Shown: positions 1 to 11,900 of the stretch, in pieces
How positions within the stretch are numbered: position 1 is the stretch's first letter
Layout of the letters: the number at the start of each line of letters is the position of its first letter
Source: Thermothelomyces thermophilus ATCC 42464
Lineage: Eukaryota > Ascomycota > Sordariomycetes > Sordariales > Chaetomiaceae
Direction of reading: 5' to 3'
Assembly (NCBI RefSeq): GCF_000226095.1
Contig: NC_016473.1
Coordinates: 2,108,001 to 2,172,000, forward strand
DNA length: 64,000 nucleotides
Notes under the pieces: generated by a model
What the model saw: the letters and a program-made list of their open reading frames with translations, nothing else
What the model was told of the DNA's origin: nothing
Database searches by the model: none
Translations under genes and position numbers: made by a program

Positions 1-3000
1 AGTCTCGGAGCACTTGGCTGTCAGGATGCCGGAGCACCTGGGACAGGAACCGGCCGTACCTCAACTCCTCAAGCTTGCCCAGGGTGAAGGCCCAGACGTC
101 TGACGGGTACTTGTTGAGGTACTTGTACAGGGGCAGGCGGAACGGGCTGTGGTGCGTCCTGCGCAGCTTCTCCTCCAGGTCGAGGACGTTGTCGATGACC
201 CGCTCCTTGAACTGCTTGGCGGCGTCAGGAAGCAGATGGAAGATGTTGAAGACGGCGGCGATAACCTTTAAGGAGTTGTGCTGCTCGAAAAAGGTGAAGG
301 AGACCTGTTGGAGGAAGTTGGGCTCGGCAATGAGCTTGACGTGCTCGAGGAGGCGCGCCCCAATCTCCACCTTGAAGTAGGTCGTCAACAGCCGCAGCAG
401 TCGGCCGAGGTTGTCCAGGCTGTGAACCGTCAAGCGTTTAGCATCCTGCAGACTGGCAAGGACGGGCCGGAGACCCGACTGAAGGAGATCCTTAGGCAAT
501 TTGCTAGTCATCTGCAGGACCGTCCTCAGTGCGTCGTTGGCCGCTTCGATTGTCGACTGAGAGTCGGAATACAGACATTTGAAGAAGACCGAGACGACCT
601 TGAGCCTCGTGGGATTGTTGGGACCGCTCCCGAATTCGTCAAAGCTCATCGCGCTGCTGAGAATCTTGATACAGGCCACGCGAAGATTGACAATGAAGTT
701 ATGTGTCCTGAACTCGAGCATCTTCCCAGCCAGAGACTCGTCGCTGGCGTCTGCCAAAGCCAACGACTCCATCAGAAGACGATTCAGGTTCTCGTCAAAG
801 GCGACAAAGCCGCGCTTCAACGACATGTAGTAGGTGACGGCGTCGATGAAGCCGATCTGGATGGCGAAGGGCAAAGCCCGCAGAGGCTTTGCGTAGATAG
901 GCTGCAGCAGATGCTTGCGATGGGGCTCGAGGAGCTCCCAGACCTCGGCCCCGGCGGCCTTCGCAATCAGCTCCAGAGACCTCCTCGCCGTGTCTCGGAC
1001 GTGCCGGTTCATGTGCGAGAGCTCCCCGTTGAGCATCATGACGATCTGGGCAATCCGGGAAGGTTTCGGAGAAGGCTGTGGCGGCTGGGTCCCCGCCGCG
1101 GGTGGAGCGAAGATGCAGTCAGCCTTCTTAACGTTTTTGGTGAGTCGAGTGAGGAGTATCTCGAGCGTGACCTGTGCCGATCGCCGTGTCTTTTCGGGCA
1201 GATCCTGGGGCATGTCCTTGATGACGTACATAAGGGCACGGACGAACTCGATCTGCTTCGCCGCTACCCATAGATCGCCAAGCTCAACTTCGGTCAGCAG
1301 AGCCTTGATCCCCAATGTCCCGCCCGTCTTGGTAAACCACTCCTCTTCATAGCAGCCGTGGCAGAACGTAGCAGCCAGGCTGTTGAAGAAGGACAGACGG
1401 GCGACGTGTGAGGGCGATCCGAATATGATGACGGCCGAGTTGTACATCTCCTTAATGAGACGTTCAGCCGCGTCGCGGATGTCGGGATTCTCGGAAGCCA
1501 GAGACTCCAATATGGCGTCGGAGAGGACCCTGTTGTCGACGAATAGAGGGCCTTCGCCCAGCTTCGTATCGAAGGGGCTGTAGGCCTTCTTCATTTCGAC
1601 CAAAGCCCGCCCCACCTCGATGATGGTGAAGTGGCGAGCGAGGTTCAGCAGCAGCGCATCCACCTCGGCCTTGAAGTCGGGGATGGACTGGGCATACAGG
1701 AGAGCCTTGAGCAGGCGCTTTAGCAGATTCTCCTCGTCGTGCTTCTTGGCCATTGACCGCTCGCGCTCCGAAGTCTCAAAGACGGAGATGTCTACATCCT
1801 TGTTGCGGTTAATCAGGTCCTGCGCCTGAAGGCGAACAAGACGCGGAAGATCGTCCGGAAGGTTCTCGTAGCCGACCCGAAGTTTGACCTGGGCGATGAT
1901 CAGATTCAGGGCCTGTCTCTTGTAATACGGGTCGTATTGCTTCGCGGGCGATGGCAGTTGCCCCTTGACTGGCTTCGGCACCTCCATCAACTTCTGGATG
2001 GCCAGCTCGATTCCGAGATGTGCCGGAAAGGCCCTGTCTCGCTTCGACCCGATGAGCCGGACATCGAAGCTGGACCGATCATCGACGTATTGCTGGAAGG
2101 TGACGGGCAGGGCGTCCGTCATGAACTTCCGATTGCGACCACCCAGCTTCCCGAGAATCCGGAGCGTGGTGTGAGCGTGGAAGTGGCTGTACGGGTGGGG
2201 CTTGAGGTGGTCAAAGAGGGCCGTCATGAGCTCGTCGATGACAGGCGCCATGATCGGATCCAGATAGTCGGCGGTGAGATTATCAACGCACAATTCGAGA
2301 GTACGCAGCCCCTGGCCGACAAGGTCTGTGCCCGCGCGTAGCGCTACGACTAGCGGGCGCATGAGGAAGCTGAGATGGGGCAGGAGGTTGCTCAGACGGG
2401 CCGGTACCGTGAGGCAGAGCTCCACGTAGAGGTCGCGCTCGGCGGGCTTGCGAGCCGCCAACAGGAGGTTGTTGAGGACGTCGAGGAGCATCTCGAGAAG
2501 CGGCAGTATCTGCTTGTAGAGGTGCTCGAACTTGCCGCCGCCAATGCTCCGGAACAGCGACCTCAGCAGCAGGAAGTAATTCATCGGCTCCTCTGCCTTG
2601 GTCGACAGCTCGATGGACTTGGTCACAATGTCGACGACGTGGGGGAGCAGCACCTGCTCGTTCTGAGAAGCAAAGAGGGTGACCGCCATGAACGCCAATT
2701 TGAAGAGTCGGAGCAGGATGGAGGACTTCTTGATGTCGGCCGAGCCGACGTCCTCGATGCGCTCCATCAAGAAGCGCAGCAGCATGCCGCAGAAGCTGGG
2801 GCTGGTAGCCTCACTAGCAAGGAAAAACTGGGGTATGTGAAGGAGGGCGGTATGCTCATGAATCATGTCGTAAAGTCGTGGGATCTCCTGCTGGAACACC
2901 TCGTGAAACGTGGCAGGGTCGATGCAGTGGAAGACGGTGGCAAACGTCTCGAGGAGCTCCTTTTCTTCTTTGCTGCTCGAGATCATGTAGAAATTGGCCA

Positions 3001-4949
3001 TGTATTCGACCGGCGAGCTATACGGCGACTCGGCGGCCGGCTTCTCGATCTCGTAGTACCGGAACACGTAGGCACCTTCGCGAAACAGCTTGATGATGAC
3101 CTTGACCTCCTCCGCCGTGAAGCCGTAGGCGACATCCTTCCAGTGGGCGGGCGCGTGGGTCAGGTCCACAACACCCTCCTGATTGCAGCTCTTTAGCTGG
3201 TAGAAGGTGTTCTTCAGGCCGGTCATCAGGTTCCGGAAGAGGAACTTGTTGTCGACAACGGGGTCGCCGGCGCGGTCGCGGGACGCCTTGATCGGCATCG
3301 CGTTGAAGATGTCGATCTCGTCCCACTCCGGCGGGTGCTCCTTGTCAGGAAGGTACGTCTCGGGAGCGCCCTCGGCCGCCTGCTGAGCGTATTGCTTGGA
3401 GAGCTTGACGGCGTTCGGATATTGCCTGTTCATGGCGGCAAACTTGTCCGCGATCGCGTTGAGGATCATGATGAGGTAGTGCCGCGCATCAACTTTGTTG
3501 GGCATCCGGGCGATGAACTCGGCCATGTTGAGGAGGAGCTTCGCGCTCATGGTCTGGAAGCTTGTTCCCGGAAAGTTGTCCTGGAGGTTTCGCGTGTAGA
3601 CCTCGACCGTCTTGCGGATCTGCTCGGGCGAGAGATGGTCGCGAACGTGGTGGATAAGGTCGGCCAGCATGCTGTACGCAAGCGGCCGCATGGTCTCGTG
3701 CACCGTCAAGCCGTCGCCGATGAGCGTCCGCTCGTCCAACAGGTCGTCAATCTTGGGAATGAAGATCTTCCGGAAATTGAAGTTGATGATGTGCCGAATG
3801 GCCACCAGCAACTCCTTGCGGGCTCCCGACTTTTCCCGGGGACAGTCTTTCAAGAGGCGGACGATGATCTCCGGGAGGGAGGGCAGGAAGTCCGTGAGCT
3901 GGCCAGAGTATTGCCGGAGCAGGTACGCCAAGAAGCTCATAGTCTTGACTTGGGCGGTGATGAACTCCCCAAACGCAGCCCGGTTCTTGATATTGGGGCT
4001 GACGCCGGTATGAATGGTGCCGCGGGCAGCGGCGTCCTTGTGCGCCTGGTCCTGGGCCCGCGCCTGGCAGAGGAGAGCCTGCTTGATCAGGGGCACGAAG
4101 GCCTTGACGTTCTGCGCGACGCTCGAGCGGTAGACCTGGAATATGGAGACGACAATGATGGGACACTCTGCCAGCACCTTGAATGACTGCATACCCTTCA
4201 GTAGGGTGCGGTTCGACTGCTGGCTGGCGTCGGCGCTGAAATCGGGGGCTCCCGTCGCAACGGGCGAGGCCGCCCTCGGAGACTGCTGGTGCGGCATGAA
4301 GGTGGTCTGGGTGCTGCCAGGCGTCGAAGGCGGCCCCGGCGCGGTGGGCGCGGCGGTGTTGTCCAGTTGTTCGCGGACGACCTTGTCGAGCTGCTCAAAC
4401 AGCTCCTGGATCAGGGATAGGAAGGCCTGTACCTTGTTGCCCATGATCTTATGTTGGTGCCGCATGATGTCCGAGATGACCTTGACGGACAGCACAGCAT
4501 TGTCCTCGTTGTCATTGCGCACCAGCTGCATCAACAGATCCACCACCTCCTCCGCGTACGGTTCGAAAGGTTCGGGCGGGGACGGCGCCGTGGGTAACCG
4601 GTGGAAGATCTCGAGAACGCAGTTTCGCAGTTTCTGTGCATTGGCCTGGTCGGGCGTGGATGTCTGGAGCACGCATGGCTGGCGGAGGATGCTGATGAAT
4701 GTGGGCATTACCCGCTTGAGGAAGATCGGGTAACCCGGGCCGGTGGTGTAGTGGTCGAGGCTGTCGCGCAGCGCCGATGCTGCCTCGACCTTGACCCGAG
4801 GCTCTGCAGAAATTGCATCATGATTAGTCTCAGAGAGCGCGTTTCCGGCTGGCGGAGCCGGGGACGCAGACGGGGGCGGACTGGGGAAACCTACCGGTCT
4901 CCGGGGCACTAAGCTTCCTCACCACATCCTCTATGAGACTGCTCGCCAT
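1..4949 (-). CDS. TRA1: TRA1, SAGA/NuA4 histone acetyltransferase scaffold (5' part, runs off left edge)
   Basis: Tra1/TRRAP is the very large HEAT/FAT pseudo-PI3-kinase that docks activators onto the SAGA and NuA4 acetyltransferase complexes in the nucleus. Translation starts at 4949 with [19 protein letters not shown] 91-nt intron (4804-4894, GTAGGT...CTGCAG) splits the next Glu codon, and the frame then reads [19 protein letters not shown] and stays open to the window edge, giving about 1,600 residues. The stretch around residues 45-130 ([17 protein letters not shown], then [13 protein letters not shown]) is the conserved N-terminal Tra1 helical repeat region. A low-complexity Pro/Thr/Ala linker lies near 4260-4370. 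The FAT and pseudokinase parts would lie beyond position 1. Full-length family members are about 3,800 residues, so roughly 40 percent is present. I translated both ends and sampled the middle, so a further short intron cannot be excluded. Confidence 0.9.
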
Positions 4950-6127
4950 GGTTGCGACATCCACCCTCGCGGGCGGTATGGCGACAGCTTAAACCACCCC
5001 TGCCCGTACGGAGGAAGTGCAAGTACTCGTACCCGGTTGCAGCAGATTCAAAGTTCGTCGATGGCGGGCGGCTGGGAATGCTGCGACGCAGTGCATCCAG
5101 GTGGTAGTCGACTCCGATGCGAACTACTTTTGCTTCTCTGTCCCTACACTCAACGGCACTTGCTTGAATATCGGCAATAGGCGACGAGGCTTGATAGTCC
5201 GAGGTAGTTCTCGTCAGAAAAGACCGGAATTTTTTTTATTCTCTCCGCCGCCGATGAGATGGGGAGAACCGCATTGATGGTTTATTTCAAGGTGGGCGGG
5301 AGGGGGTGGTGAGTGGTGCCCACGACATTTATTCTCGAGGAGCTCCAAGATAAGGCTGCGCTTCGCGCTGCGCGCTTGCCCGAGAAAAATCCCAGGAACA
5401 TGAAAGCTGGGGGATGCTGCCGCGAAATCAAAATGCGCTAGGCATGCAACATTTATATTCCGACGCTAGCACGCCGCAGGGTGAAATCCTATTCGTTGGA
5501 AGGTCTGAAGTGGGTCCATGCTTTTCCATCTAAACACCGCCGTGTGCGTAGCAGAGCAAGCACCTCCCCACCTGTTGGCAACGTCTTCTCATCTTATCAG
5601 TCAGGGCCCCGCGTTGAACTTTCTTCCAGTGCGTGCAAGCCAAAACCTACGTTAGGTTCCCGAGGCCTGGGAGTTTTCGACTCACGCGGCATCCACAAAG
5701 GGGTGCTCACAGAGCAATTGCATAGCAGCAAGTGAGAACCATCAACAGGTGGGTGCGTGACTGTTTTTAGAAGGAGAGTGACACTGGTATTCTTGAGGAA
5801 ATAGCCATGCTCAACGACCACCCATTCCCGTCTCTACCCAAACTCTTGGAAAGAATCTGACAGCCAAAAAGAGCGTCTAGACACCTTAAGAAAGAAAGTC
5901 CCCATGTCCCCATCAAAGCATATGTCCACCACGAATGACCAGTTTTCTACCCAAACGAGTGTGTTCTGTCCCTCGAGCTCAATGGACTACCCAGCCAAGC
6001 TGAACGAGTGGCGCGGACGGGCGTTTCTGGTTCTGTGTACTTCCTAAAGTACAGTACCTAGGTAATCCGTACAGCGCAAAAGAAAGGGATCCCCCAGCCA
6101 TCTAGCCTGCCCGCAGCCTGTGAGGTC
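4950..6127. other. Intergenic: TRA1 promoter side and 3' flank of the AA11 gene
   Basis: About 1.2 kb without a supportable gene. It lies upstream of TRA1 and downstream of the monooxygenase gene, both on the minus strand. It has a T-run near 5231 and one GTAATCCGTAC motif at 6062-6072, a motif that recurs in other intergenic parts of the window. Confidence 0.6.
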
Positions 6128-6964
6128 TTAGGCGTTCCAGGTGGGACGGCGGCCGCGGACAGCAGGAGTCGGGGCGGCCCCTGCGGCAGGGGTAGCACTG
6201 CTGGCGTTTCCGCCGGAGCCCGAGACACCGGAGGCAGCACCGCATTCGCCTTGCAGGGGAACCAAATCGGTCCAGCCCGGGATGGTTTCGACCGACTTAC
6301 CGGGGTTGGGATATTCGTAGTACTTCCCCTCCTCGGTCGCGCAGGTTCCTCCGATGGACGGGATGTTGGCAATGACCATGTCGGGCAGCGCAGCCAGAGC
6401 CGACTCGCTACCGCCGTCGCCGGTGATCTCAACCGGGGCGCATGCCATATAAAACTCGCGGTTGCCGATAGTGTTGATCCATGTCCAGGCGAGGGTGGCC
6501 TTGCCACTGGGGAGATCCTCCGGGATCGTGAACTCATACTTATCCGGGGTGTCCATCTGGGCATTATCGGGCTTTATATTGCAGGCGTTGATATTTTGTG
6601 CGCTGCAATCCGGGATCGTCTCGGCCCTGGCGGGGCAGCCACCTTGAATCGAGTGAATGACCTTGAAGGAGCTCTGAGCGGTCGGGTTTTCGTCGTAGGT
6701 GATGGACACTTGGCAGGAGCCACCCCCATGAACGGCAGACCCCTGGAAGGCTAGCTGCTGCTTAGAACCCTTTGCCATCTGGGTTGGCGTTCCCTGATAA
6801 CCGCCCCCATTGCCGTTGTGGCAGGGATAGTCGCTGCCAGCCTCTAGGAGTGGGCTGGGGCCCTGGTCAGGGTTGGTAAAAGGGGCGGGCGACACTAGTC
6901 TTATGTGAGCCTCGGTGAGGACAGCAAGCCCACCGGCCAAGATAAAGAACTTGAGAGAAAACAT
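6128..6964 (-). CDS. Secreted lytic polysaccharide monooxygenase, family AA11
   Basis: A single-exon 278-residue secreted copper enzyme. Residues 1-19 (MFSLKFFILAGGLAVLTEA) are a signal peptide; cleavage leaves His20 as the new N-terminus, the first arm of the copper histidine brace. The second His is His79 in SAVHGGGSCQVSITYD and the axial Tyr is Tyr172 in REFYMACAPVEIT. This spacing and the VHGGGSCQ signature fit AA11, whose characterised members oxidatively cleave chitin. Cysteines at 48, 84, 110, 120 and 128 suit the disulfide-rich fold. After about residue 240 there is only a short Ser/Gly/Ala/Pro tail ending in PTWNA, with no recognisable carbohydrate-binding module; some AA11 proteins have a longer C-terminal region. 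The nearest neighbours are 1.2 kb and 2.7 kb away. AA11 is a stronger call than AA9; the substrate is inferred from the family. Confidence 0.88.
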   Translation of the reverse strand: MFSLKFFILAGGLAVLTEAHIRLVSPAPFTNPDQGPSPLLEAGSDYPCHNGNGGGYQGTPTQMAKGSKQQLAFQGSAVHGGGSCQVSITYDENPTAQSSFKVIHSIQGGCPARAETIPDCSAQNINACNIKPDNAQMDTPDKYEFTIPEDLPSGKATLAWTWINTIGNREFYMACAPVEITGDGGSESALAALPDMVIANIPSIGGTCATEEGKYYEYPNPGKSVETIPGWTDLVPLQGECGAASGVSGSGGNASSATPAAGAAPTPAVRGRRPTWNA

Positions 6965-7068
6965 GTTGGCACAGTGTGTGGAGGGAGACCTGGAGCTGGA
7001 TTCAGATTAGAGATACCGGAAAGGAGTGTGGTGCTGGCTCGATCAACGAGGTCCGCAATCAAAAAAGA

Positions 7069-7075
7069 CTTTATA
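7069..7075 (-). promoter_or_regulatory. Possible TATA box of the AA11 gene
   Basis: On the minus strand TATAAAG lies about 105 nt upstream of the monooxygenase ATG, a usual fungal distance for secreted-enzyme genes. This is a motif match only. Confidence 0.35.
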
Positions 7076-8941
7076 AAATGGGTGTTGCACCAGGCAATGC
7101 CGAAGAAAGAAATCTTGGAGGAAAGGAATGGTGTGAATGGATGACGAGAGAGCGTGAGGAATGGGCAATCCGCAAATGACCTCGAGGACAGGATTCAAGG
7201 CCTTTCTTAAATCTTCCGAGGGACGAACTGGCTGGTCTCCAAAAGCCGGGAGCGAGGCCCGGCGCTGGGCCGATTGGAGGCGACATAAGCCGGCGTGAAG
7301 CCATTCAGGAAACACATCTTCAGACATCAGTGGCCCTATCGGACGAAGTCCAAAACAGGGCGCGCCGCATAGTGCAACGGTGGGAGTTTGGCCAAAGTCA
7401 AAAGTCTTCTGCAGCGCTCCGTCAGACAAGGTCGCACTTGTCGCGGCTGCGGTTCTGATGGAACTCGAAGCAGCATGGGAAAGGTTTGGACCCCCTCCCC
7501 CCCCCAGGAGGCCGACCTGGAGATGTCTGGAGCGCCACAAACCACCCGGTTCAACGACCAAGGTACTGTGGGCCACATCAGCTCATGCTTGGTGAGTTTT
7601 CTGACAGCAAACTCGTTGCTAAGGGGTTCAGGAACTCCTAGCCAACTGGCCTCGAATTTTTCTTTTGGCAGGACAACCGGCCATTTCACATCTGCTTCAA
7701 CCGCGACACAGCGGCCAATACGAGAGTTATCGGCTTTGACAGCGACGAAAAAACGGGGCCAGATTTGTCACGGCAGCGCTTAAATTTTAGCAAGTCTTCC
7801 GAGTTCAGGCGATTGCTTGACAGCGACAGAAGATTAAGGTGATGTAAGATGATGGATCAGGCCAAGTTACAAGTGTGGCCGTGGGCCCCGACAGAAGACC
7901 GAATCCGCATGCCACAGCGGCGCGGCAGGGGCCACCCTCAGGAACGGCCGTCAACGGCAAGTGCCTGTGGGGACCGGGAGATCGACCTCGTTAACTCAAT
8001 CAGGTAATCTTGGCGACCGGCTAACAATGGGGCCGTGGATTGGGCCTTGAGTTCGGTTGGGCCGTTGGGGCGCCGTCGATCTGCCGCGTCAAAAGGCCAA
8101 GCCAGTGTATAATGCAGGCGTGTACTGTATGGACTATGATACATGCGTTCCTCAAGCAACCTGAAGATTGAGGGCAGATGTAACTCAAGAATGTGCCAGA
8201 GGCAATAGACCCGTCAGTTGTGGCGAACTGGTGGTGCCTTCCAGACCTCGGCTTTGGAGATGTTGAATTGTCCCATCCCTTGAATGTTCCCATGTAACCC
8301 AGGTAAATGCACCTCCGCATGAGAATGTGTACGCGGTAACATAATTAAGGGTATGAGCGAAAGAAGATTTCTGTGTGACAAAGAGACTCCTGCGCCAAAA
8401 CTTACCTCTACCTACCTAGGTGATGCACAACCATCGCAAAAACACCCAGGTAACCCAGAATCCAACCCTCTGTTCTGAAAACGCTTGAGGACAATGACTA
8501 GACTATGTGCGTCTGCCCATCAGCGTAGACTTCATTATTTTGAGTCTGTTCGATTCTTCTCAGCCATCACATTTTTCTCCCGTCCATCCTCTGCATCCCA
8601 GATCGAGTTCGCTTGACCACAAATGGCGCATTTCGACCACGCAGATGACGTGAACCCTCTCGCAAAATGTAATTAATTATGCTACAGCTCGGTGGCTGCA
8701 GATCAGTACAGCTCAGAAAGGCTGCAATGGTACGACACCACAGCGGTATTCGCGCCGTGGGCGGCACTCCTGGACCAACTGGTACGGTCTGCAGAAGTAG
8801 GTGATAAAAGCGTTGATTGTTCCAAGTGCCTCTGGCACTTGGAGATGCTGTCTAAATACATGTCAACATCCTGGCTTGTCATCCCTGTTGGTGGGTCAGC
8901 CAGATCTGACCCACTGGCAGTCAAATACTGTAACAAGGAGG

Positions 8942-9170
8942 GTCGAGGTCGGGTACAAGGGGTTCGAGGAAGCCGTGGCCTTCTACATGCGGCTCCTGTT
9001 TGGCAGCGAGGACAAGGCGGACCCGGAGGTCCGCGACGGGATGCAGCGCACCTTGTTGTATGTACTACAACCACCGTGGTCTGCTGGGCAGCTCGACGCA
9101 GCTCGAGTTTCTGATTGGTCGAAATGGGCAGACTGTGGAGGAGTGGGCAAGGTCGGTGCTTGGTTTGTGA
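8942..9170 (+). pseudogene. Relic of the C-terminal end of an NmrA-like/NAD(P)-binding family gene
   Basis: A short stretch reads as conserved protein across two frames. The first frame gives VEVGYKGFEEAVAFYMRLLF, then GSEDKADPEVRDGMQRTLL. Near 9060 the sense passes to the next frame (one extra base) and continues YYNHRGLLGSSTQLEFLIGR, then NGQTVEEWARSVLGL and a stop at 9168-9170. The texture resembles the C-terminal end of fungal NmrA-like Rossmann proteins, but I am not certain of the family. Upstream of 8940 there is no matching N-terminal region, and only about 75 codons remain, so it looks like a 5'-truncated, frameshifted remnant of a host gene. Confidence 0.5.
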
Positions 9171-9698
9171 CGAGGTCGAGGAAATGTGAAAAACAAGAGA
9201 GAGAGAAAGAAAAGAAATCAGATAATGACCGGTGTTGCAGGTTGCAAGAAGGCCGTTCTTTCCTCTTCGTTGAATATGGTTTGCCAGTGTTCCGGGTGTA
9301 GTTCGATTATTTGCCTCGCGCCAAATTGCTCTTGTAACTTATTCCTTCCTATAATAGAAGAATTGACTTTTCTTAAAAGGCTCCGAAGGGTAATTGCTTA
9401 TTAATCTTTGCAACCTTTTCTTAATTAGCCAAAACACTAGTAGAAAAAAAAAAAGGAGGGTAATATGCTTCGATTCTATACAAGTACTAAATACTTTCTT
9501 TTTAAACTCCCGACTCCTTAGAATAATCGCTACATGCACTCTCTCCAAATATTTGCCCTCCCAATTACCCTTTGCGCCTTCTCTCAACAAACGACGTATT
9601 AATTACTCACAACTTCCTGCACGACTCTAAACGCCATAGTTGCCCTTCGTCAGAGTGGAGAAGGGACAGGAAAAAAAGGGGGGGCGATTATATCCGCG

Positions 9699-10523
9699 AT
9701 GAAGCGCACGTACCTGGCATTTCAGCGAAACGGCCATCTATCGACGCTGCAGGTCGTCGTCACCGCCGTCCGGACGGTCGCGTCGCTCGAGGAGAGCAAC
9801 CGGAGCCTCTTCAAGGGGGCCAGGGACGACGACCACGTCGTCGTCACCGACTCGACCATCTTCCACCCGCAGGGAGGGGGCCAGCCCTCGGACGTGGGCG
9901 CCATGACGGCCGAGGGCGAGGGCGAGGGCGGGGCCCGGTTTGACGTGCACATGGTGCGCATGAGCGCCGTCGCCCAGGGCGAGGTGCTGCACTGCGGGCG
10001 CTTCGCCAACCCCTCGGCCGGCTTGTTCCGGCCGGGCGACCGGGTGACGCAGCGGATCGACGTGGAGAAGCGGCTGCTGTACTCGCGCTACCACACCGCC
10101 GGCCACGTGCTGGGCGCCGCGGTGCGGCACCTGCTCGAGAAGGAGGTGGAGGGGTTCGACGAGACCAAGGCGTCGCACTTTCCGGACTCGGCCGCCTGCG
10201 AGTTCCAGGGCCTGATCGAGGCCCGGTGGAAGGACGCGATCCAGAGCAAGGTGGACGAGTACATCGACAAGGACATGGCGGTCGAGATCGAGTGGTGGGA
10301 CGAGGACGACTTCCGGGCCAACGGCATGGGGAGGCAGATCCCCGACCGGGCCGCCATGGGCTTGGCCGACGACGAAAAGTTCCGCGTCGTCCGCATCGTC
10401 GGCGCCGAGACGTACCCCTGCGGCGGCACCCACGTCCAGAGCACCAAGCTCTGTGGCAGGACCATGGTCAAGAAGATCAGCCGGTCCAAGGGGACGAGCA
10501 GGGTGGGATACACGCTACCCTGA
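9699..10523 (+). CDS. AlaX-like alanyl-tRNA editing protein (trans-acting deacylase)
   Basis: A single-exon 274-residue protein. Free-standing AlaX/AARSD1 proteins hydrolyse mischarged Ser-tRNA(Ala) or Gly-tRNA(Ala) and are related to the editing domain of alanyl-tRNA synthetase. In order the sequence shows a beta-barrel-like N-terminal part with HPQGGGQPSD (56-65), the zinc site HTAGH (132-136, HxxxH) and the second zinc motif CGGTH (241-245, CxxxH). All zinc ligands are present, so it should be active. The synthetase core is absent, so it is not AlaRS itself. The start at 9699 (MKRTYLAFQRNG) follows an A/G-rich leader and is the only good start before the conserved region. It is convergent with the AIG2-like gene. 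Confidence 0.88.
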   Translation: MKRTYLAFQRNGHLSTLQVVVTAVRTVASLEESNRSLFKGARDDDHVVVTDSTIFHPQGGGQPSDVGAMTAEGEGEGGARFDVHMVRMSAVAQGEVLHCGRFANPSAGLFRPGDRVTQRIDVEKRLLYSRYHTAGHVLGAAVRHLLEKEVEGFDETKASHFPDSAACEFQGLIEARWKDAIQSKVDEYIDKDMAVEIEWWDEDDFRANGMGRQIPDRAAMGLADDEKFRVVRIVGAETYPCGGTHVQSTKLCGRTMVKKISRSKGTSRVGYTLP

Positions 10524-11058
10524 GCTCGTTCGGCTCGCCAGGTTGGCTCGAGACGATGGCGTGTATGTACTGTACATAGATGGGTACGGTGCCTATAATT
10601 AGACTCTAGACTTCGCAAGTGTATAATATTATGTTGTGCAAAGTGAGAACTGAAATCGGTGAGAATGTTGAAACTTGCTCTCCTTACGATGTGTACGGGG
10701 GGCAAAAGGCTTGACATGATGAACTATCATCAGTCCGCCTAGCTGGCTTTCGTTGTTTGTATTTCTCTACCCGGAGATTGTGACCAAGATACAACGCTTA
10801 AGATGATTCACTTCTATCCGCTCATCTGCTGGTGGGGGAAAAAAAAAAAGAAAGAAATCTATGAGATACTGCTGCATGATGGCATTGTACATTGAAGCAA
10901 TGCCTTTGGTGACACAAGTGTACAGTCAAGAAACGCTCAGAGGGTGCGTCATGAAGTTCCCTCAACCTTGGCCGTGTCGTTTGGGTCGCAGTCTAGGGAC
11001 ACGTCAGCTGTTGTCGACATCGCCAAGAAGCATCGTAACCCCTATCAGGAGGCAGCGC
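10524..11058. other. Convergent 3' intergenic
   Basis: About 530 bp between two convergent gene ends. It holds TGTATGTACTGTACATA near 10555 and an A-rich tract near 10840-10858. No gene seen. Confidence 0.6.
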
Positions 11059-11900
11059 TTAATTACCCTCAAAGACATAGCCAGCACGGGTCCAGAACCT
11101 CAACTTCTCGCGACGGAACTCCTCCAGATCCCTAGACAGGTAAGAGCGGTGTCAGTCTGCTTGCCTTTTAAATCGCTAGATGCCTCGCTCCCCTGTGGGA
11201 ACAATCAAACATAAAAGCCGAGTAAGACCGCCAACCGTGACTGTTAGGGGCTCCTCCCGGTTGGGAAAGGGTACGTCGTCACTCACCACTCCTTCTCCTC
11301 GAGATCCTGCTTGTCCTGGAAGACGTATACCTGAGCCTCCCTCTCGGCGCCCTCGACGTTGCCCTCGCCCTTGAGGTTGCCGACCTTGTCGAGCAGCCTG
11401 ACGGTGACAGTCTTGCGGACGTACTGGCTGCCCTCAAAGTAGTCGAGCTTGGCCATGTTGGCGCCGGTGAGCCCGGTGGCAAAGGTGCCGAACACGTCGT
11501 GGTCCTTGTCCTCGACGATGCCCGGGTAGTCGGCGTACCGGACCCGGCGGCGGCAGTAGCCATGCAGGATGGCCGGCTGGAACGTGTGCTGCTTGGCGAT
11601 GGCCTCGGGCACGTTCTTGCTGCCGTAGCAGACCGAATAGAAGACCTCGGGCAGCATCTGTGCCGCAACGTATGCTTGGTCAGTAACCCCCTTTCTCCAG
11701 TTGGCATAAGGATAGGGGATCATCATCGCTCTTACCAGTGTACCTAAAGGGAGTAATTGGCGACGGGAAACGGAAGGGGTTAGCAGGTGTGTCCCCGCCT
11801 GTGGATTCGGATTTAAGGCACCGGAGCGGATGTTTCGCTCACCATAGAAGAAGGCACAGTGAGTGCCATCATCGCTCTTTGCGCTGCCCTCGACGGTCAT
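11059..11900 (-). CDS. AIG2/gamma-glutamylcyclotransferase-like protein with an 8-nt microexon
   Basis: Four exons by my reading: 11843-11900, 11736-11743, 11287-11657 and 11059-11131, for 169 residues. Exon 1 ends CAFFY+G. The 8-nt exon GTACACTG supplies the rest of Gly, then Thr-Leu. Exon 3 starts MLPEVFYSVCYGS. This rebuilds FFYGTLMLPEVF, the family's substrate-loop motif (YGTL). Exon 3 ends at EKE plus TG before GTGAGT, and exon 4 gives WDLEEFRREKLRFWTRAGYV ending EGN, the usual C-terminus of fungal AIG2 homologues. The exon lengths sum to exactly 510 nt. Glu in LDYFEGSQY is the likely catalytic acid. AIG2-like proteins share the GGCT fold (gamma-glutamylamine or gamma-glutamyl amino-acid cyclisation), but the true substrate of fungal members is mostly unknown. 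The gene is divergent from YIH1. Confidence 0.85.

Larger units (their letters stand above)
6965..9698. other. Divergent intergenic region between AA11 and AlaX-like genes
   Basis: A 2.7-kb spacer between two divergently transcribed genes. It contains the decayed gene end at 8942-9170 (separate entry). The stretch 9300-9670 is strikingly AT-rich (TTAATTAGCC, TATTAATTACTC and similar), which contrasts with the GC-rich gene that follows and could be a scar of repeat-induced point mutation. No other coding frame was convincing. Confidence 0.55.

Noticed and set aside
278-1273. Long plus-strand open frame opposite TRA1
   Set aside because: It is an antisense shadow of the TRA1 coding strand; the translation has no family texture, while the minus strand reads as Tra1 throughout the parts I checked.
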